DNA from: Euleptes europaea
Lineage: Eukaryota; Chordata; Lepidosauria; Squamata; Sphaerodactylidae
DNA: 64,000 nt
Reading direction: 5' to 3'
Assembly: GCF_029931775.1 (NCBI RefSeq)
Contig: NC_079312.1
Coordinates: forward strand, 136,633,872-136,697,871
Part shown: positions 12,100-24,424 of the stretch, piece by piece
How positions within the stretch are numbered: position 1 is the first letter of the stretch
How the letters are laid out: every line of letters begins with the position of its first letter
The notes under the pieces: model-generated
What the model was told of the DNA's origin: nothing
What the model saw: the letters and a program-made list of their open reading frames with translations, nothing else
Databases searched by the model: none
Translations under genes and position numbers: made by a program

Positions 12100-12560
12100 G
12101 AGGGGTAAATTCCACTCTCTCCTGGTCCCCGCTTCCTCCTTCCACTTTCTGCTCGCTGCATGTCTTAATCTCCAGCCACCTCCTCCTATTGTCTTGTCTT
12201 TCCTCTCCATCTGACTTTTTCTCTTGCTACCTCCACTGCTGCTAACCAGCTTGCTCGCTCACCTGCCTGGCAGCATGCCTCTTCCCTCCCCACCACAGCC
12301 TGCTCCTTCTGTCCCTGCTGCTTCACTCACCTGTGCCACCTCTTTGTTTCTTTGCTTGCCTAGCAGATCACCTTTTCCACCCTCCCAGCCACTGCCACCT
12401 CCTTCCTTCCCTGCTGCCTTGGTCATCTGTGCCATCCTTCCCCCCTTCTTTCCTCCCTCCCTCCACCCACCCAACCATGCTTCACACACTCACTCCATTG
12501 TCTGTGTAGCTCACACAGTGGTGGCATGTCCCCCTTCCTTTAGGTAGCCAGCCACCTGTT
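12100..12560. repeat. CT-rich low-complexity block
   Basis: The plus strand is pyrimidine-rich, with loosely repeated motifs such as 'cctccttcc' and 'tgcttgcctagcag'. The Pro/Ser/Leu frame open through 12224-12547 is a compositional by-product. Confidence 0.75.
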
Positions 12561-13689
12561 TATGGGGCTGCTAAGCAACCCTCAAAATGATGGCTGGTTT
12601 TTCTTGGTAAGGCAAGGTTCTAAGGAGTTTTAAAAGTTCCCTCACCTCTTAATGTCTTTTTTGAATTTTTCTGTAAACCTGGTAGTGCCCCCTCCCCCAT
12701 GTTTGTGGAAGGATCGCCATTCTTTGTACATGGCCCTAATCTACAGATGTAATGATCCACATATGGGCCCATGTTCAGAATTAAATATAATAATGTCTTG
12801 AACTGTGTAGCGCAGATCCAACAGTAGGTGGCAGGATGTGCACACAAGTGCTGGGGACTTGCTTAGCAAATGCTCTTTGTTTCTTTCCTTCAAGGATCTT
12901 TTTGTTGCATTCATGTGAAAAACGGAACTCTTTAGGCAGGGAAGACCTGGCCCTCCATCGTAGAGCTTGGCTTGTTACATCCAGCTGGGCTGCAGGAGAT
13001 GTGGACCTTGATGCATTCATTGGTAATGACTAGCGTCCTCGTAAGTCTGCATTTTCTGGGCAACCCTAATGCAGAATTGGACCATAATGGCTGGTTGAGT
13101 ATTTAATGCTCCACGTGGCCTTTATATGCCACATGGTCAATATTGGTCTGGTTTGAGTTGATTTCATGTTCTCTAGAATCAAGTTCTATAATCTATATCC
13201 ATGACTGGTTTCAGCTACATGTCCCTATTACTTTGAGTAGTCCACTAGTTTCCCCTGATGGCTGTAGAAGCAGGATACCAACCTGAGTGTATTTATACAC
13301 AGTCTGTGTATTCCAGGTGAGGAAAGAGGCCATTCCGCAGCCTTTCACTTGCTCAGAGGCTGGCATAAGAGTTGGGAGCGATCTTGAGGGATGCTCCTGG
13401 GCAGGAACAGCTAGTGCTGGATCTTGGAATCTCCCCCTCCCCCCCTTGTCTCTTCCCAGTGTTGCCTTTTCAATTCCCTAACCCCAATAAGCAAGTCTCC
13501 CGCTCAGTGCCTCCATTCTGCAGGTTCCTGAGGCTGTCGATACCAGTTTGCTTGAAAAGTTAGGCACGCACGTTCCATTCAGTCATGCTAATGCAGATGA
13601 GCACCTTGGGATAATTATACATACAGTGCAGTGTGCTCTTACGCATACTGACTTAAGTCCCAGAGATTTCAGTGAGACTTACTTAGAGA
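12561..13689. other. intergenic, no feature recognised
   Basis: No exon with family similarity is seen. About 13610-13685 carries a degraded copy of the 'gtgcaatcct...cttact' palindromic repeat. Confidence 0.5.
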
Positions 13690-13908
13690 GAACACATGAA
13701 CACATGAAGCTGCCTTATACTGAATCAGACCCTTGGTCCATCAAAGTCAGTACTGTCTACTCAGACTGGCAGCGGCTCTCCAGAGGCTCAGGCAGAGGTC
13801 TTTCACATCACCTGCTTGCCTAGTCCCTTTAACTGGAGATGCCGGGGATTCAACCTGGGGCCTTCTGCACGTCAAGCAGATGCTCTACCACTGAGCCACA
13901 GCCCCTCC
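13690..13908 (-). mobile_element. tRNA-derived SINE (CTCAGTGGTAGAGCA head), minus strand
   Basis: Read on the minus strand, the head is GGCTCAGTGGTAGAGCATCT (A box) with B box GGTTGAATCCC. The body ends 'ctgattcagtataaggcagc'. It is nearly full length. A plus-strand relative is at 20437-20630. Confidence 0.85.
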
Positions 13909-14360
13909 CATCAAGATCCAGGAGAACATGATGCTTCAACAGCTACCAAGGACTGTGAAGGAAGATTTTGCTTCTTTTAAGGTTCCTATGCATGCATAGG
14001 AATGGAGCTGATGGATAGTCATTCAAGGTCTGCAGGAACTGCATCTGTACAATTCTTTTTGCCTAGTAAGATACCAGGATGGTTGCCAAAGAAAGTTAAA
14101 TGCCTCGGTGTGTGGAAGACTTGGCAGAAGGATTGCACTGATTTACACACACAGCTCTCTTCTGTCCTCCTGAGCTGCTGCCTCTTAAACCTCAGAGACA
14201 TGCAGCCGCCCACCTGCTCCTCGGCTGCCTGGGCCCTCTTTTATGGAGGCAGCCCATCCAGGCCCAGAACCCAACTCCCTTGACTCATCACAGAGGAGGG
14301 CTAAATCTTGCCTCCCTTTAAAGGGTCCTCGCCACTCCCTCCAGTCCCATAGCACAGTTG

Positions 14361-14663
14361 CAGCAGTAGAAGAAGAGTTGGTTTTTATATGCTGACTTTC
14401 TCTACCACTTAAGGAAGACTCAAACCAGTTTATAATCACCTTCCCTTCCCCATAACTGACACTCTGTGAGGTAGGTGAGGCTGCGAGAGTGTGACTAGCC
14501 CAAGGTCACCCAGCTGGCTTCATGTGTAGGAGTGGGGAAAGCAACTTGGTGCACCAGATTAGAGTTCGCTGCTCATGTGGAAGGGTGGGGAATCAAATCC
14601 GGTTCTCCAGATTAGAATCCACCGCTCCAAACCATCACTTTTAACCACTACACCATGCTGGTG
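14361..14663 (-). mobile_element. tRNA-derived SINE, minus strand
   Basis: Same family as 1934-2242. The tRNA head is at the right end (minus-strand GGTGTAGTGGTTAAAAG) and the 'ccaactcttcttct' tail is at the left end. Confidence 0.85.
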
Positions 14664-15569
14664 CAGGCTTCAGGCTTTTGGTTGCCACAGTGTTCTGCAG
14701 GTCAGGGCTTCTAAGTTGGGGCAAAACCCTATCTCCCAGCAAGGGAGCGTCTGTGGGGCATTGACTGGGAGGGGGTGAGTCTGGGGCTACTGGGGCAGGG
14801 TACGGAGGGTTGAGCTGACCCTGCAGATAGCAAGCTGAAGGTTCTGTGTAACATCTGGAAACTGCATGCTCCAGATCCATAGAGTTGGTGCCCTGTACGC
14901 AGGCAATGATGTCAAAATGCAGAGAGCTGTACCCTGCGGCTGCAGCTGTTGTGTAATGGGAATTCTGTGATCTTAGAAAAAAAGGCAGGCTGTACATCCC
15001 AGAAGTGAACTATGTTTTTGAGTCCTCTTAATTGAGGACAGTACATCCACAGTACAAGCTGAAATTGTTTTTAATTAAACCCCAGCTCAGTAGTTTGAGC
15101 CAGTGACTTCCAGTACCTCCTCAGCAGCTCCAGAACATATATCTTGTCATTTTCTTTCCTCTGTTGACAGTCAAGTAGATGCTTGCCACTCTATTCCTTC
15201 TAAGTGCAGAGTATCATTGAAAACTGCTTGTGGGCCTGCCTTTGCTTTGTCTATTGGTGTCATCTTCATGCATGTATTGGGTGGTGGGAGTCGATGGGTT
15301 GGGTGGGTGTCTCGCACAAAGAAGGCTGGCTTGCTACAGTGCTGTAAAAACAGTTTTCAAAAACCAACAAACAGTTTTCAGAAACGTTTGGTGGTGTGGA
15401 GATAAACATTATCACCTGTCAACAATCCCCACTGTTAAAGGGCCAGTAACAAGCTGGCAACCCTTTGGGACTATCAATACCTCAGTTGTGCTGTGTTTGT
15501 ATTTTAGGAACCTCTACACTGGTGATTCTTGTCTCTCAGTATGCACTGACTCCCAGTGCAATCCTATGT
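14664..15569. other. intergenic, no feature recognised
   Basis: I see no exon or repeat family that I can name. Confidence 0.45.
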
Positions 15570-16078
15570 TGAGTTGTGTGTGTGTTAAGTGCCGTCAAGT
15601 CGCTTCCGACTCATGGCGATCCTATGAATCAATGTCCTCCAAAATGTCCTATGCTTAACAGCCTTGCTCAGATCTTGCAAACTGAGTGCCGTGGCTATCT
15701 CGATAGAGTCAATTCATCTCTTGTTGGGTCTTCCTCTTATCCTGACGCCTTCAACTTTTCCTAGCATGATTGTCTTTTCCAGTGATGCTTGTCTTCTCAT
15801 AATGTGACCAAGTATGATAGCCTCAGTTTAGTCATTTTAGCTTCTAGGGTCAGTTATAGGGTCAGTAAAACCCACTGATTAGTTTTTTTTGGCAGTCCAC
15901 AGTATCTGTAACACTCTCCTCCAACACCACATTTCAAAGGAACCTACTTTCTTCCTATCGGCTTTCTTCATTGTCCAGCTTTCACACCCATACATAGTAA
16001 TAGGGAATACTATAGCATGGATTAACTTGATCTTGGTTGCCAGTGCCACATCCTTATACTTGAGGATATGATGAGTTA
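15570..16078 (-). mobile_element. RTE/BovB LINE 3' end, 5'-truncated, minus strand
   Basis: The left edge is a (GT)n tract followed by 'ttaagtgccgtcaagtcgct', the characteristic BovB 3' tail read in reverse. About 500 bp of the reverse-transcriptase C-terminal region follow. Shorter copies lie at 39239-39535 and 56677-56893. The reading frame is broken. Confidence 0.85.
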
Positions 16079-16325
16079 TTCCAGTCTAAATCCACTGAAA
16101 TAACTGTATAGGATTGCAGCTTCAAGCAATCTTCTCATTCTCCCTCCACCCACCCTTACAATGCAGCCAGCTCCTTCCTTTTTTTCTGCCTGGTTGATAT
16201 GGCCAAGCTGATTTGCAGCTCAGAGCAAACTGCAAATTAGCAGCTGCAGCTTCTCAATTGACCAGCTACTAAGATTGTCTGAAGTGGCTTTTTTTCTAGG
16301 ATGCCATAGCATAATGCGCTACAAT

Positions 16326-16567
16326 GAAGAAGAAGAAGAGTTGGTTTTTATATGCCGACTTTCTCTGCCACTTAAGGGAGAATCAAACCTTCCCCTCCCC
16401 ACAACAGACACCCTGTGAGGTAGGTGAGGCTGAGGAGTGGGGAAACAAATCCAGTTCACCAGATTAGCCTCTGCCGCTCATGTGGAGGCGTAGGGAATCA
16501 AACCCGGTTCTCCAGATCAGACTCCACCGCTCCAAACCACCGTTCTTAACCACTACACCACACTGGC
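16326..16567 (-). mobile_element. tRNA-derived SINE with internal deletion, minus strand
   Basis: Same family as 14361-14663, but about 60 bp of the middle is missing ('gaatcaaac|cttcccc' and 'gaggctga|ggagtgg'). Confidence 0.85.
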
Positions 16568-17476
16568 AATGAATGCATATGCTTTATTTCGGGCATCAGA
16601 TACTCTTCATTGCCACTCTTTGTGGCCTGCGAGAAGAGACACCACAGTCTTCCTGTGCTCCTGAATTTTGTGAATGTGCAACTACTCAGAGCTTGATACA
16701 GCAGGTGAAGCAGGTGGCTGCCCTCTGAGGCCTCTTCTGAGATGAGTTTGGGAGCCTTTTCCCCAGAGTCTGGAGCAGAGATATTTCCCTCTCTTCCCTG
16801 GCAGATGGCTGCTGTCACTGTTTGTTCACTCATTTTACAGGAGGGAGAGGAACAGATGCCTGGTCCAGCTGGGAGTATCTCACATAGGATCTCGATGTTT
16901 TGTGTCTATGCTAACATCACTTAATGTTTGGTTTGCAATTCATTATACTTTTCCCAGAGGCAAATGGTTCCTGCAAGTGCGTTCACACTCATCTAAATAT
17001 TGGATGCACTTTAGATGATTTGAACTGCCCACACCTCACTGAGTTTACTTGGAAGCAAGGAAACATTTCCAAGTATGTATGCTGAAGACTGTACCCTAAG
17101 TAGGCCTAAGATTCCAGTCTTAGGCTTACTTACCTTGAAATAAGCCCCAGTCTCTTCACTGTGTGTTTAATTCAGTGGTACTTAATGGCGTGATCCCATT
17201 GATTACAAAGATTTTGATCAGCATCTTTTCCTGATAAGCCCATCTGTTGCAACAGACCCTGCTTTGAGACCTGCAGGTCTCTGCAAAAAAAGAAGCACCT
17301 ATATAGGATGCACTCCCATGGCAAGTTGTTCCACTTATCGAGGCATAAGAATTGTTTACAAGATGGATTCATTACTATAGTTGAATGTGTGACTCTAAAA
17401 TGTTTGTGAATCAGTCTCTAGTTAAAGCGATTTCTCAATGGTGGATTAGGGTTCTTTGGTGAATTGCTTTAGCAGT
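16568..17476. other. intergenic, no feature recognised
   Basis: No gene is seen. About 17060-17145 has a degraded copy of the short palindromic repeat ('gactgtaccctaagtagg'). Confidence 0.45.
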
Positions 17477-17490
17477 AGACCAGTGAAGTT

Positions 17491-18703
17491 TTTTTTAAAA
17501 TATATTTTTTATTGCATTGGAGATCATTTTACATCTCCATACCTTTATAATTACAATTTACACTTTCCTTCTTCCAATACAAATTTCCCCCTTCCCCCCT
17601 TTCCCTCCCCCCACAGACCAATCCATAATATCATATTTTCAGCCATGAGCATAGCCTCTTTAGTTTTATTAAAGTCTCTTTGTTGGCTTCTCCTCTTTTC
17701 ACCCAATTAATGTATGGGTTCCACTTAGTCTTCAATTCCATTTCTTCTGTTTCTCCCATCGTCTGTTGTTTTAAGTATCCCAATACATCTGTTTGCACAT
17801 ATTCGGACACATAATTATTCCACCTGTCCATAGTCCACTTTGTTTTATCTTTCCATCCAAAAGCTATAACTGCGTGAGCCGCTAATATCATCGCTTTAAA
17901 CATCTCTTGTTCACTCTTTTCTATCTTCTCACACCCCATTATTCCCATAAACATCAGGTCTACAGTTACTTGAAGTCTAATCTTAAACAATTCTCTAATT
18001 TTACTAAGTATTTTTGTTCCAAAATTCTATTACCCTTGGGCACTCCCACCACAAATGTGAGAACCACCCCTCTCTTGCGTTACAATGCCAACAGTTCGGT
18101 CTCATTCCTTTGATCATATGTGCTATTTGGGCCGGTGTTCTGTACCACTTCAGCATTATTTTCCTTTCCAACTCTTTATATCTATCCATCTTCAACATTT
18201 TAATACCCTTCATCATTTTATTCACCATTTGTGTTGATATTATAGTTTCTTTTGCCCATTTTGCCTGTATTATTCTAATCATGAATTCTTTATCTCTTAT
18301 CATCATTCTGTATATTTTCCCTGCTAATCCTTTTCTGATATATGCTTCACTCTTTATTAACTCTTCCAATTCATTGTCCTCTCTTTTCATACATTCTCCC
18401 CATCTTCCTTGTTTTACTGTTTCATATAGTCCCCTCAGTCCCAGCCAATGTCTTTGGCCCACTTCATCTAATACTCTCTGAAAAGGTTTCAAATTTCCTT
18501 GATGATCTAATATGTTCTTCACTCTATAATAACCCTTATTTTTCATTTTTAACCCTAAGTTACCATCTATGACCCTTTCTTTCGCACAGACTATTGGGGT
18601 CCATCTTGATTGTTTGTTCATCCACTTCATTTTCCATTTCTTCCAAACACTCAATACTGCCTGTCTCAGGTCCTTGGTTAATTGTAAAGCTTTATTCAAA
18701 TTT
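17491..18703 (-). mobile_element. L1 LINE 3' end (ORF2 C-terminal part), minus strand
   Basis: Minus-strand frames at 18699-18004 and 17990-17631 carry the end of an L1-type ORF2. This includes the Cys/His signature CWHCNAREGWFSHLWWECP, typical of the C-terminal domain. A stop or frameshift separates the two frames. The 3' end, at the left, is A-rich on the minus strand with AATAAA. A 14 bp target duplication flanks the insertion: AGACCAGTGAAGTT at 17477-17490 and AGACCAGTAAAGTT at 18704-18717, one mismatch. It is a 5'-truncated insertion. Confidence 0.9.
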
Positions 18704-18717
18704 AGACCAGTAAAGTT

Positions 18718-20131
18718 ACCAGAAAAGACGTATAGAGAGGCAGAAGCTGCTTAAATGTGAAACAGTTCTAGATGTCAAAAGCTGAGGAGGAAACCTGAGA
18801 AGTTATGATAAAGTAACTTCATTTCTTTTTGAGAGGCTCAGAACTAATTCCTATAGAAATGGCCTCCAAAGCCACAGAGGTGGAATAGAATTGAAAGAAG
18901 TTAGCCTCTGGCTTTTTGGAACCGACAGCAACTGAATTGCAGAGTTTCTGCATAGGAGATGATTAAGCTCATTCATTGTCAACTATTGAGAACAAACTTC
19001 TTAAAATTTGTTTTTAACATTACATGGCATGATCTATCAGTTACCCCAATGGTAAGGATAGAGATGAATCTTTGGGGGGCACAAATCATGATTGAAGTTT
19101 CCCAAAATTCCATTGAGCAATGTATGGCCAGTCGAAGCTCCAGCAGCAGCGGTACTGGACAAATTAATTGCAGTGCTTCACTTGAGGGATGGGAAATGTG
19201 AAATGGCATTACAATGACTAGCAAGGCAGAGGTACTACTCTGAATGAATATGCTTAAATCAACAAGAATGAAGTAAAAAAAATCAATTTGGATGCTAGTC
19301 CAGTTTTCCATGCTTTTAGTTCAAAGTTTTAGTACCAGTATAAAAGATGCAGGGTTAGTCCTCTCAAGTGATTGTCTCAACTTAAAATGCATCATGAGAA
19401 GAGTGTTGGTTTGAATACCATACATCAAAACCTCTCAACATGTAGCGGATGAACATGTATGAACAATGAAACTTCCAGACAAGCAGTTCTTGATGTGCAT
19501 TTTGGTTGGAGGGTTAGATTGATCTATTTTAGGAAGTTTTTCTGGACCTATTTCACCTTTTCAGTATTGTTGAAGCCACATAATTCCATGGATCAGCGTG
19601 CAGGAAGGTATTCCTTTAATTTTTCCTTTTTCTAGCCTAGTGAGATATCAGATGTCTTTCAAGATAGCTTTTAAAAAACATACATGTTTTGCCTAAGTAT
19701 TTTCCAAATTATATTGTTTGTACAGGCCAGGGAAGTCTTTTATTTATTTTCCTATCTGAATTACTAGACCTTGGTACTGTCTGTTTGACTTTTGCTCTTT
19801 CCAAGGAGGAGTTACATTCTGTATGTTCAGTTTAGGCAAATTTCCTCTTATTTTGCTGAGATTGTGATTTACAGTCTTGTAGCGTGTTTGGGAAAGCTCT
19901 GCAAATATTATCATGCAATATGACACACACGCTATATATAGATGCACACACATATACACATTGAGATGGGGTTGTTGTGGGGAAAAGGAACAAATATATA
20001 ATCCTATAAAAAATCAGCAGGCACCTAATTTAGCTGACAAGTGGCATAGAAAAAGAAAAGATTCCCCCACCAGTACAACACCCCATTGTCATATAGGTAG
20101 AACTGCCCAATCAAAATGTCAAAAATAAGTG
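18718..20131. other. intergenic, no feature recognised
   Basis: No exon or nameable repeat is seen. Short alternating purine/pyrimidine tracts lie near 19920-19960. Confidence 0.45.
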
Positions 20132-20436
20132 ATCCACAATGGAGCCTGAAATGAAGCCTGAATCAACTTTTTTTTAAAAAATGCATTTTAGTCATAAGAA
20201 CATAAGAAAGGCCCTACTGGATCAGACCAAGGCCCATCAAGTCCAGCAGTCTGTTCACACAGTGGCCAACTAGGTGCCTCTAGGAAGCCCACAAACAAGA
20301 CTACTGCAGCAGCATTATCCTGCCTGTGTTTCACAGCACCCAATATAATAGGCCTGCTCCTCTGATACTAGAGAGAATAGGTATGCAGCATGACAATCGC
20401 AACACCCATTCTCCTCAGCATTCTACTGAACAGCAA

Positions 20437-20630
20437 TAGTAACTCAGTGGCACAGCATCTTGGCATGCAGAAGGTCACAGGTTCAACCCCCAGCATCTCC
20501 ACTTGAAAGGACCAGGTAGCAGGTGATGTGAAAGAACTCTACCTATCTTGGAGAGCCACTGCCAGTCATAGTAGATAATACTGAACTTGATGGACCGATG
20601 GTCTGATTCAGTATAAGGCAATTTCATGTG
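20437..20630 (+). mobile_element. tRNA-derived SINE (CTCAGTGG head), plus strand
   Basis: Degraded A box (AACTCAGTGGCACAGCAT) and B box (GGTTCAACCCC), then 'ggtgatgtgaaag' and the end 'ctgattcagtataaggcaat'. Same family as 13690-13908. Confidence 0.85.
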
Positions 20631-21061
20631 GATTTAGATTGCAGGGGATCACCAGATAGCTTTGCAAGCATTTGTATCAGGGACATGGATTCAAAACTCC
20701 ACAGACACAAAACTCACTGGCTGACCTTGGGCCTGTTATTCTCTCACTCTTGTCTACCTCTGCAAGGTTGTAGTGAAAGTAAAAGAAGACTTGTATTTCT
20801 TCCCAGACTTTTTGCTGATAAATTGCTACTGAATTTTCTTCTCCCTTGTTCTTAGATCCTCTGGTGGTTTTTATGGTGGGTTTGCAGCAAGTTCTTTAAT
20901 TCTTCTTGATGGTTTGCATTGGTCTTTTGTGGGTTTTAATTGTTGCATTTTAATGCTGGCATTTTAATAATTGTTGGAAGCTGCCTTGAAAGTCATGTAC
21001 TAAGAGGCAACATAAATGTCATCAATCAATGCATAAAATGGGATAACTGCAAGCATAAATC

Positions 21062-21992
21062 TTTTGAGTTCCTCAGAGGTGGGGCCGGACATTTATGTGA
21101 TGCATATTGGGGCAAAAAATCCCAACTTCACATATACACTGATGGGATCTGTGCTGGCAGCGACAGATCAAGAAAGGGATCTTGGGGTGGTAGTAGATAG
21201 CTCAATGAAGATGTCAACCCAGTGTGCCGCTGCTGTAAAAAGGGCAAATTCCATCCTGGCCATAATTAGACGAGAAATAGAGAATAAAACTGCTGATATC
21301 ATACTGCTCTTGTACAAATCTATGGTGAGACCACACTTGGAATACTGTGTACAGTTCTGGTCACCGCACCTAAAAAAGGATATTACAGAGCTTGAGAAGG
21401 TGCAGAAAAGAGCAACCAAAATGATTCGGGGACTAGAGCAACTGTCCTATGGGGAGCGATTAAGACGCTTAGGGCTGTTTAGCTTGGAAAGAATGCGGCT
21501 GAGGGAAGACATGATAGAAGTCTATAAAATTATGCATGGTTTGGAGAGAGTATACAGAGGAAGTTTTTCTCCATCATAATACTAGAACGTGAGGTCATCT
21601 GTTGAAGCTGGAGGGTGAGAGATTCAAAACAGATAAAAGGAAGTCTTTTTTCACACAACGCATAGTTAAATTGTGGAACTCCCTGCCCCAGGATGTGGTG
21701 ATGGCTGCCAACTTGGAATGCTTTAAGAGGGGAGTAGACATATTCATGGAGGAGAGGGGTATTCATGGCTGTTAGTTAAAATGGATACTAGTCATGCTGC
21801 ATACCTATTCTCTCTAGTATCAGAGGAGCATGCCTATTATATTGGGTGCTGTGGAACACAGGCAGGATAATGCTGCTGCAGTCATCTTGTTTGTGGGCTT
21901 CCTAGAGGCACCTAGTTGGCCACTGTGTGAACAGACTGCTGGACTTGATGGGCCTTGGTCTGATCCAGTAGGGCCTTTCTTATGTTCTTATG
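21062..21992 (+). mobile_element. CR1 LINE, 3' third, plus strand
   Basis: The frame 21064-21579 encodes the CR1 reverse-transcriptase C-terminus (DRSRERDLGVVVDSS-type start, then 'LLYKSMVRPHLEYCVQFWSP' and 'LEKVQKRATKMIRGLE'). It then loses frame, and the CR1 3' UTR continues to 'ttcttatgttcttatg'. It is 5'-truncated. Its last 200 bp form the right arm of the inverted duplication. Confidence 0.9.
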
Positions 21993-22077
21993 ACTTAAAT
22001 GCATTTTAAAAAACAAGTTGATTCTCATAGGCAGCATTCAGGCTTCATTTCAGGCTCCATTGTGGATTTTCAAGTTT

Positions 22078-22190
22078 TGGACTGGATGCTGGGGAGACCC
22101 AGGTTCAAATCCTTCTTGCCTCTTTGGCCAATCAGACTCTTTCAGCCGAACCGATCTCATGAGGTTGTTGTAAGGATAATGTGAAAGAGG
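22078..22190 (+). mobile_element. SINE fragment, plus strand
   Basis: 'ggactggatgctggggagac', then a B-box-like CAGGTTCAAATCC, then 'gttgttgtaaggataatgtg'. This matches the generic SINE body also seen at 50168-50372 and 52347-52560. Confidence 0.6.
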
Positions 22191-24424
22191 GGAGAATCAG
22201 GTTTGTCACCCCTGGAGGAAGAAGGTTTGGGTTAAAATGTATTATGCAAACAAACTCCCATACTGAACTCATGCGTGGCCTTTGCCCCACCCCCCTCAAT
22301 CTCCCTTCTTCTCTAGCTTGGCTGAGCACATCCCAACTTGATCGAGTGCCATTTCGCCATGACATCTGAATGTTAGGTGCATTGGTGAATTGAAGTTTGT
22401 TTGCTCTATACAAACTGAAATTAAACTGAGCTTTACAATTGTGATTTGTGTATAGTAAAATCTCCAATTCATTGAGATGTCTTGGTGAACTGGAGTTTGA
22501 TCCAGCTGGAAGGTCTTTGGAGCATGAAAGAAAATGTGAGGATGTTCAGGAGCATAGCAACAATCTGTATTTGTGCCCAATCTGCATTTAACTGGAACTG
22601 TTCATGATATCTGAATGCTGCCACAGTCTCTTGACAACATCACAGGTGTAGGTGTGATATACTTCAAACCAGTTTGAAACTGGGCTACTTTCCCCATCTC
22701 AGTTTAACAAACTACGAAATAGTCCTGATCCAGCAATTAGTGGCTGCATCTGGTAATGTGCATCCTCCATCCCAAGGGCTGACCAGTTAGCTCAGTGAGG
22801 CCTGGATGAGTATCACAATGTGAATGCATCCAGATGCACATCTTCGTGCATTGAAGGCCTTTCCTGCATATCTTCCTTGTTGGATCAGAACAAAGGTTTT
22901 CAGATAAAAATTCGATTCATCAGATGTTGTGACTATAATTTGTGGGAAAGAGGTTGTAATTCTCACTCCCCAAAATTCACCCTGTAGGCCACAAGGAGAA
23001 ATGTACACATGTGTGCGCACTCATACTCCTGTACTCCAAAAAGGGCCCAGCTGCATGAGAGTAACCTTTAGAGGCAAACGCTCCTTCTACAATAAGTGGA
23101 CTGGGTATAATGGACTGCAAGCTAAGTATATACTCAGCAAGCAGTACGAATGAACAGTGTACCTGCCCGAAGGTGCAGAAGTTGATGGACCCTCTGGAAA
23201 AGATGCTCCTTTGCTTTTCTTGGGGAGACAGGGCCTGAACCCTCCATTTATGTGATGTGATTCTGCATGTTCAAATACATCCCTGCGCTGCAAGGATGGC
23301 AGTGCTGTTGAAGCGTTCCTAACCCAGTCTGGGCCTCAGCAAACTCCCATTCTCAAAAGCTGGCCTTGAAGAAGCATCTCACATAATATGGCCATGCTGC
23401 ATCACCATACGTAGTCCTGCTGTGGTTTCCCATCTGTAAAAGAGGTATGATAGTGACTTATGACAGAGTTAGTTAGGCAGGACATATTTTGTACCAGGAT
23501 TCATCCCTGAACCCTATTTTCAGTAGCAAGACTAAGACCACTAATTTCGTAAACATTTTATGGGGCTTTTTTGCCACTTTTGTAGGCCAACTGGGAAGGA
23601 AGTATTTCTCTGTGTGTGGAATGCATTTCCTTCACCACTGTATAATCCCACACATCTCTGATTATTAAGCATGACATCCAGGGTGATATGAACCCTGGGA
23701 AGTCAGATTCTGGACCCAGGCCGTGTAACAATAGGCACAATCCAGATAAAGTTAACTTGTTGAAGCTAAGCCCCTTGATTTTCATGGGAAAGTGAAGCAC
23801 ACTTAAATCTCTCCCACTGAAATCAGTGGGTCTTGCAATCCAGCTACGAGCAGCTACTTTGGGTTTGAGGAGGCTATAAATAGACGTCTGGCATGTGGAA
23901 TGCATTTCCATGGGGATGTCGAGAAGGCCAGCAGCACATAGCTGGAGTTCTTTCATGGGAATGGTTTGCAGTAACATTGGCTCTGCTTGTTATTTGAACC
24001 TCTTATATGTTCAAGTAGATGGGTTTCCAATATCTTCTCATCACTTTCGGTCGGTGTGCTTATTGTGCAAACTATATCTGATTGATGGCAGGTTGATCTG
24101 CTGGAGTCTTTGTTTGCAGAAAGTATCGAAGTAGAATGGACGGAAGCGGCTGCAAGTGAGAGCAAACAGGCCTCTGCCTAGGTAGACAACAGCATGGGAG
24201 TGTTGCTGTTTAATCAGGCCTCTGCCTGGTGTGTGCTGGGCTGGCTGTTGTGCCATCTCCATGGATTCACCTGTATGACAGAAGAGCCAGAAGCAGACTC
24301 CTTCCAGGAGCAATAAACCTTACTGAGCAGTGGCAGCTTAAATAAGGTTCTAACTTTTGAAGTGGGCCATATGGACTAACAAGGGTTATGCTGTGTCATT
24401 GGCACATCTGGTCAGTAGCATTTT
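22191..24424. other. intergenic, no feature recognised
   Basis: No exon with family similarity is seen. About 23725-23845 contains old pieces of the palindromic repeat ('gcacaatccagataaagtta', 'cttgcaatccag'). Confidence 0.45.

Larger units (their letters stand above)
20132..22067. repeat. long inverted duplication around a CR1 3' end
   Basis: The left arm (20132-20394) and right arm (21791-22067) are reverse complements. About 200 bp of each is the CR1 3' terminus, with about four differences. Both arms then share the same flank beyond the CR1 end, containing 'atccacaatggagcctgaa', apart from a ~14 bp indel. Shared flank argues for one duplicated and inverted segment, not two insertions. 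The spacer is about 1.4 kb. Confidence 0.85.

Noticed and set aside
12224-12547. Pro/Ser-rich open frame
   Set aside because: By-product of a CT-rich low-complexity block; no conserved motif.
13860-13905. tRNA genes at SINE heads
   Set aside because: A and B boxes belong to SINEs; no complete cloverleaf or 3' end is present.
18004-18699. 231-codon minus-strand frame as a host gene
   Set aside because: It is the L1 ORF2 C-terminal region, within an insertion bounded by a 14 bp duplication.
21064-21579. 171-codon frame as a host gene
   Set aside because: It is the CR1 LINE reverse-transcriptase C-terminus.
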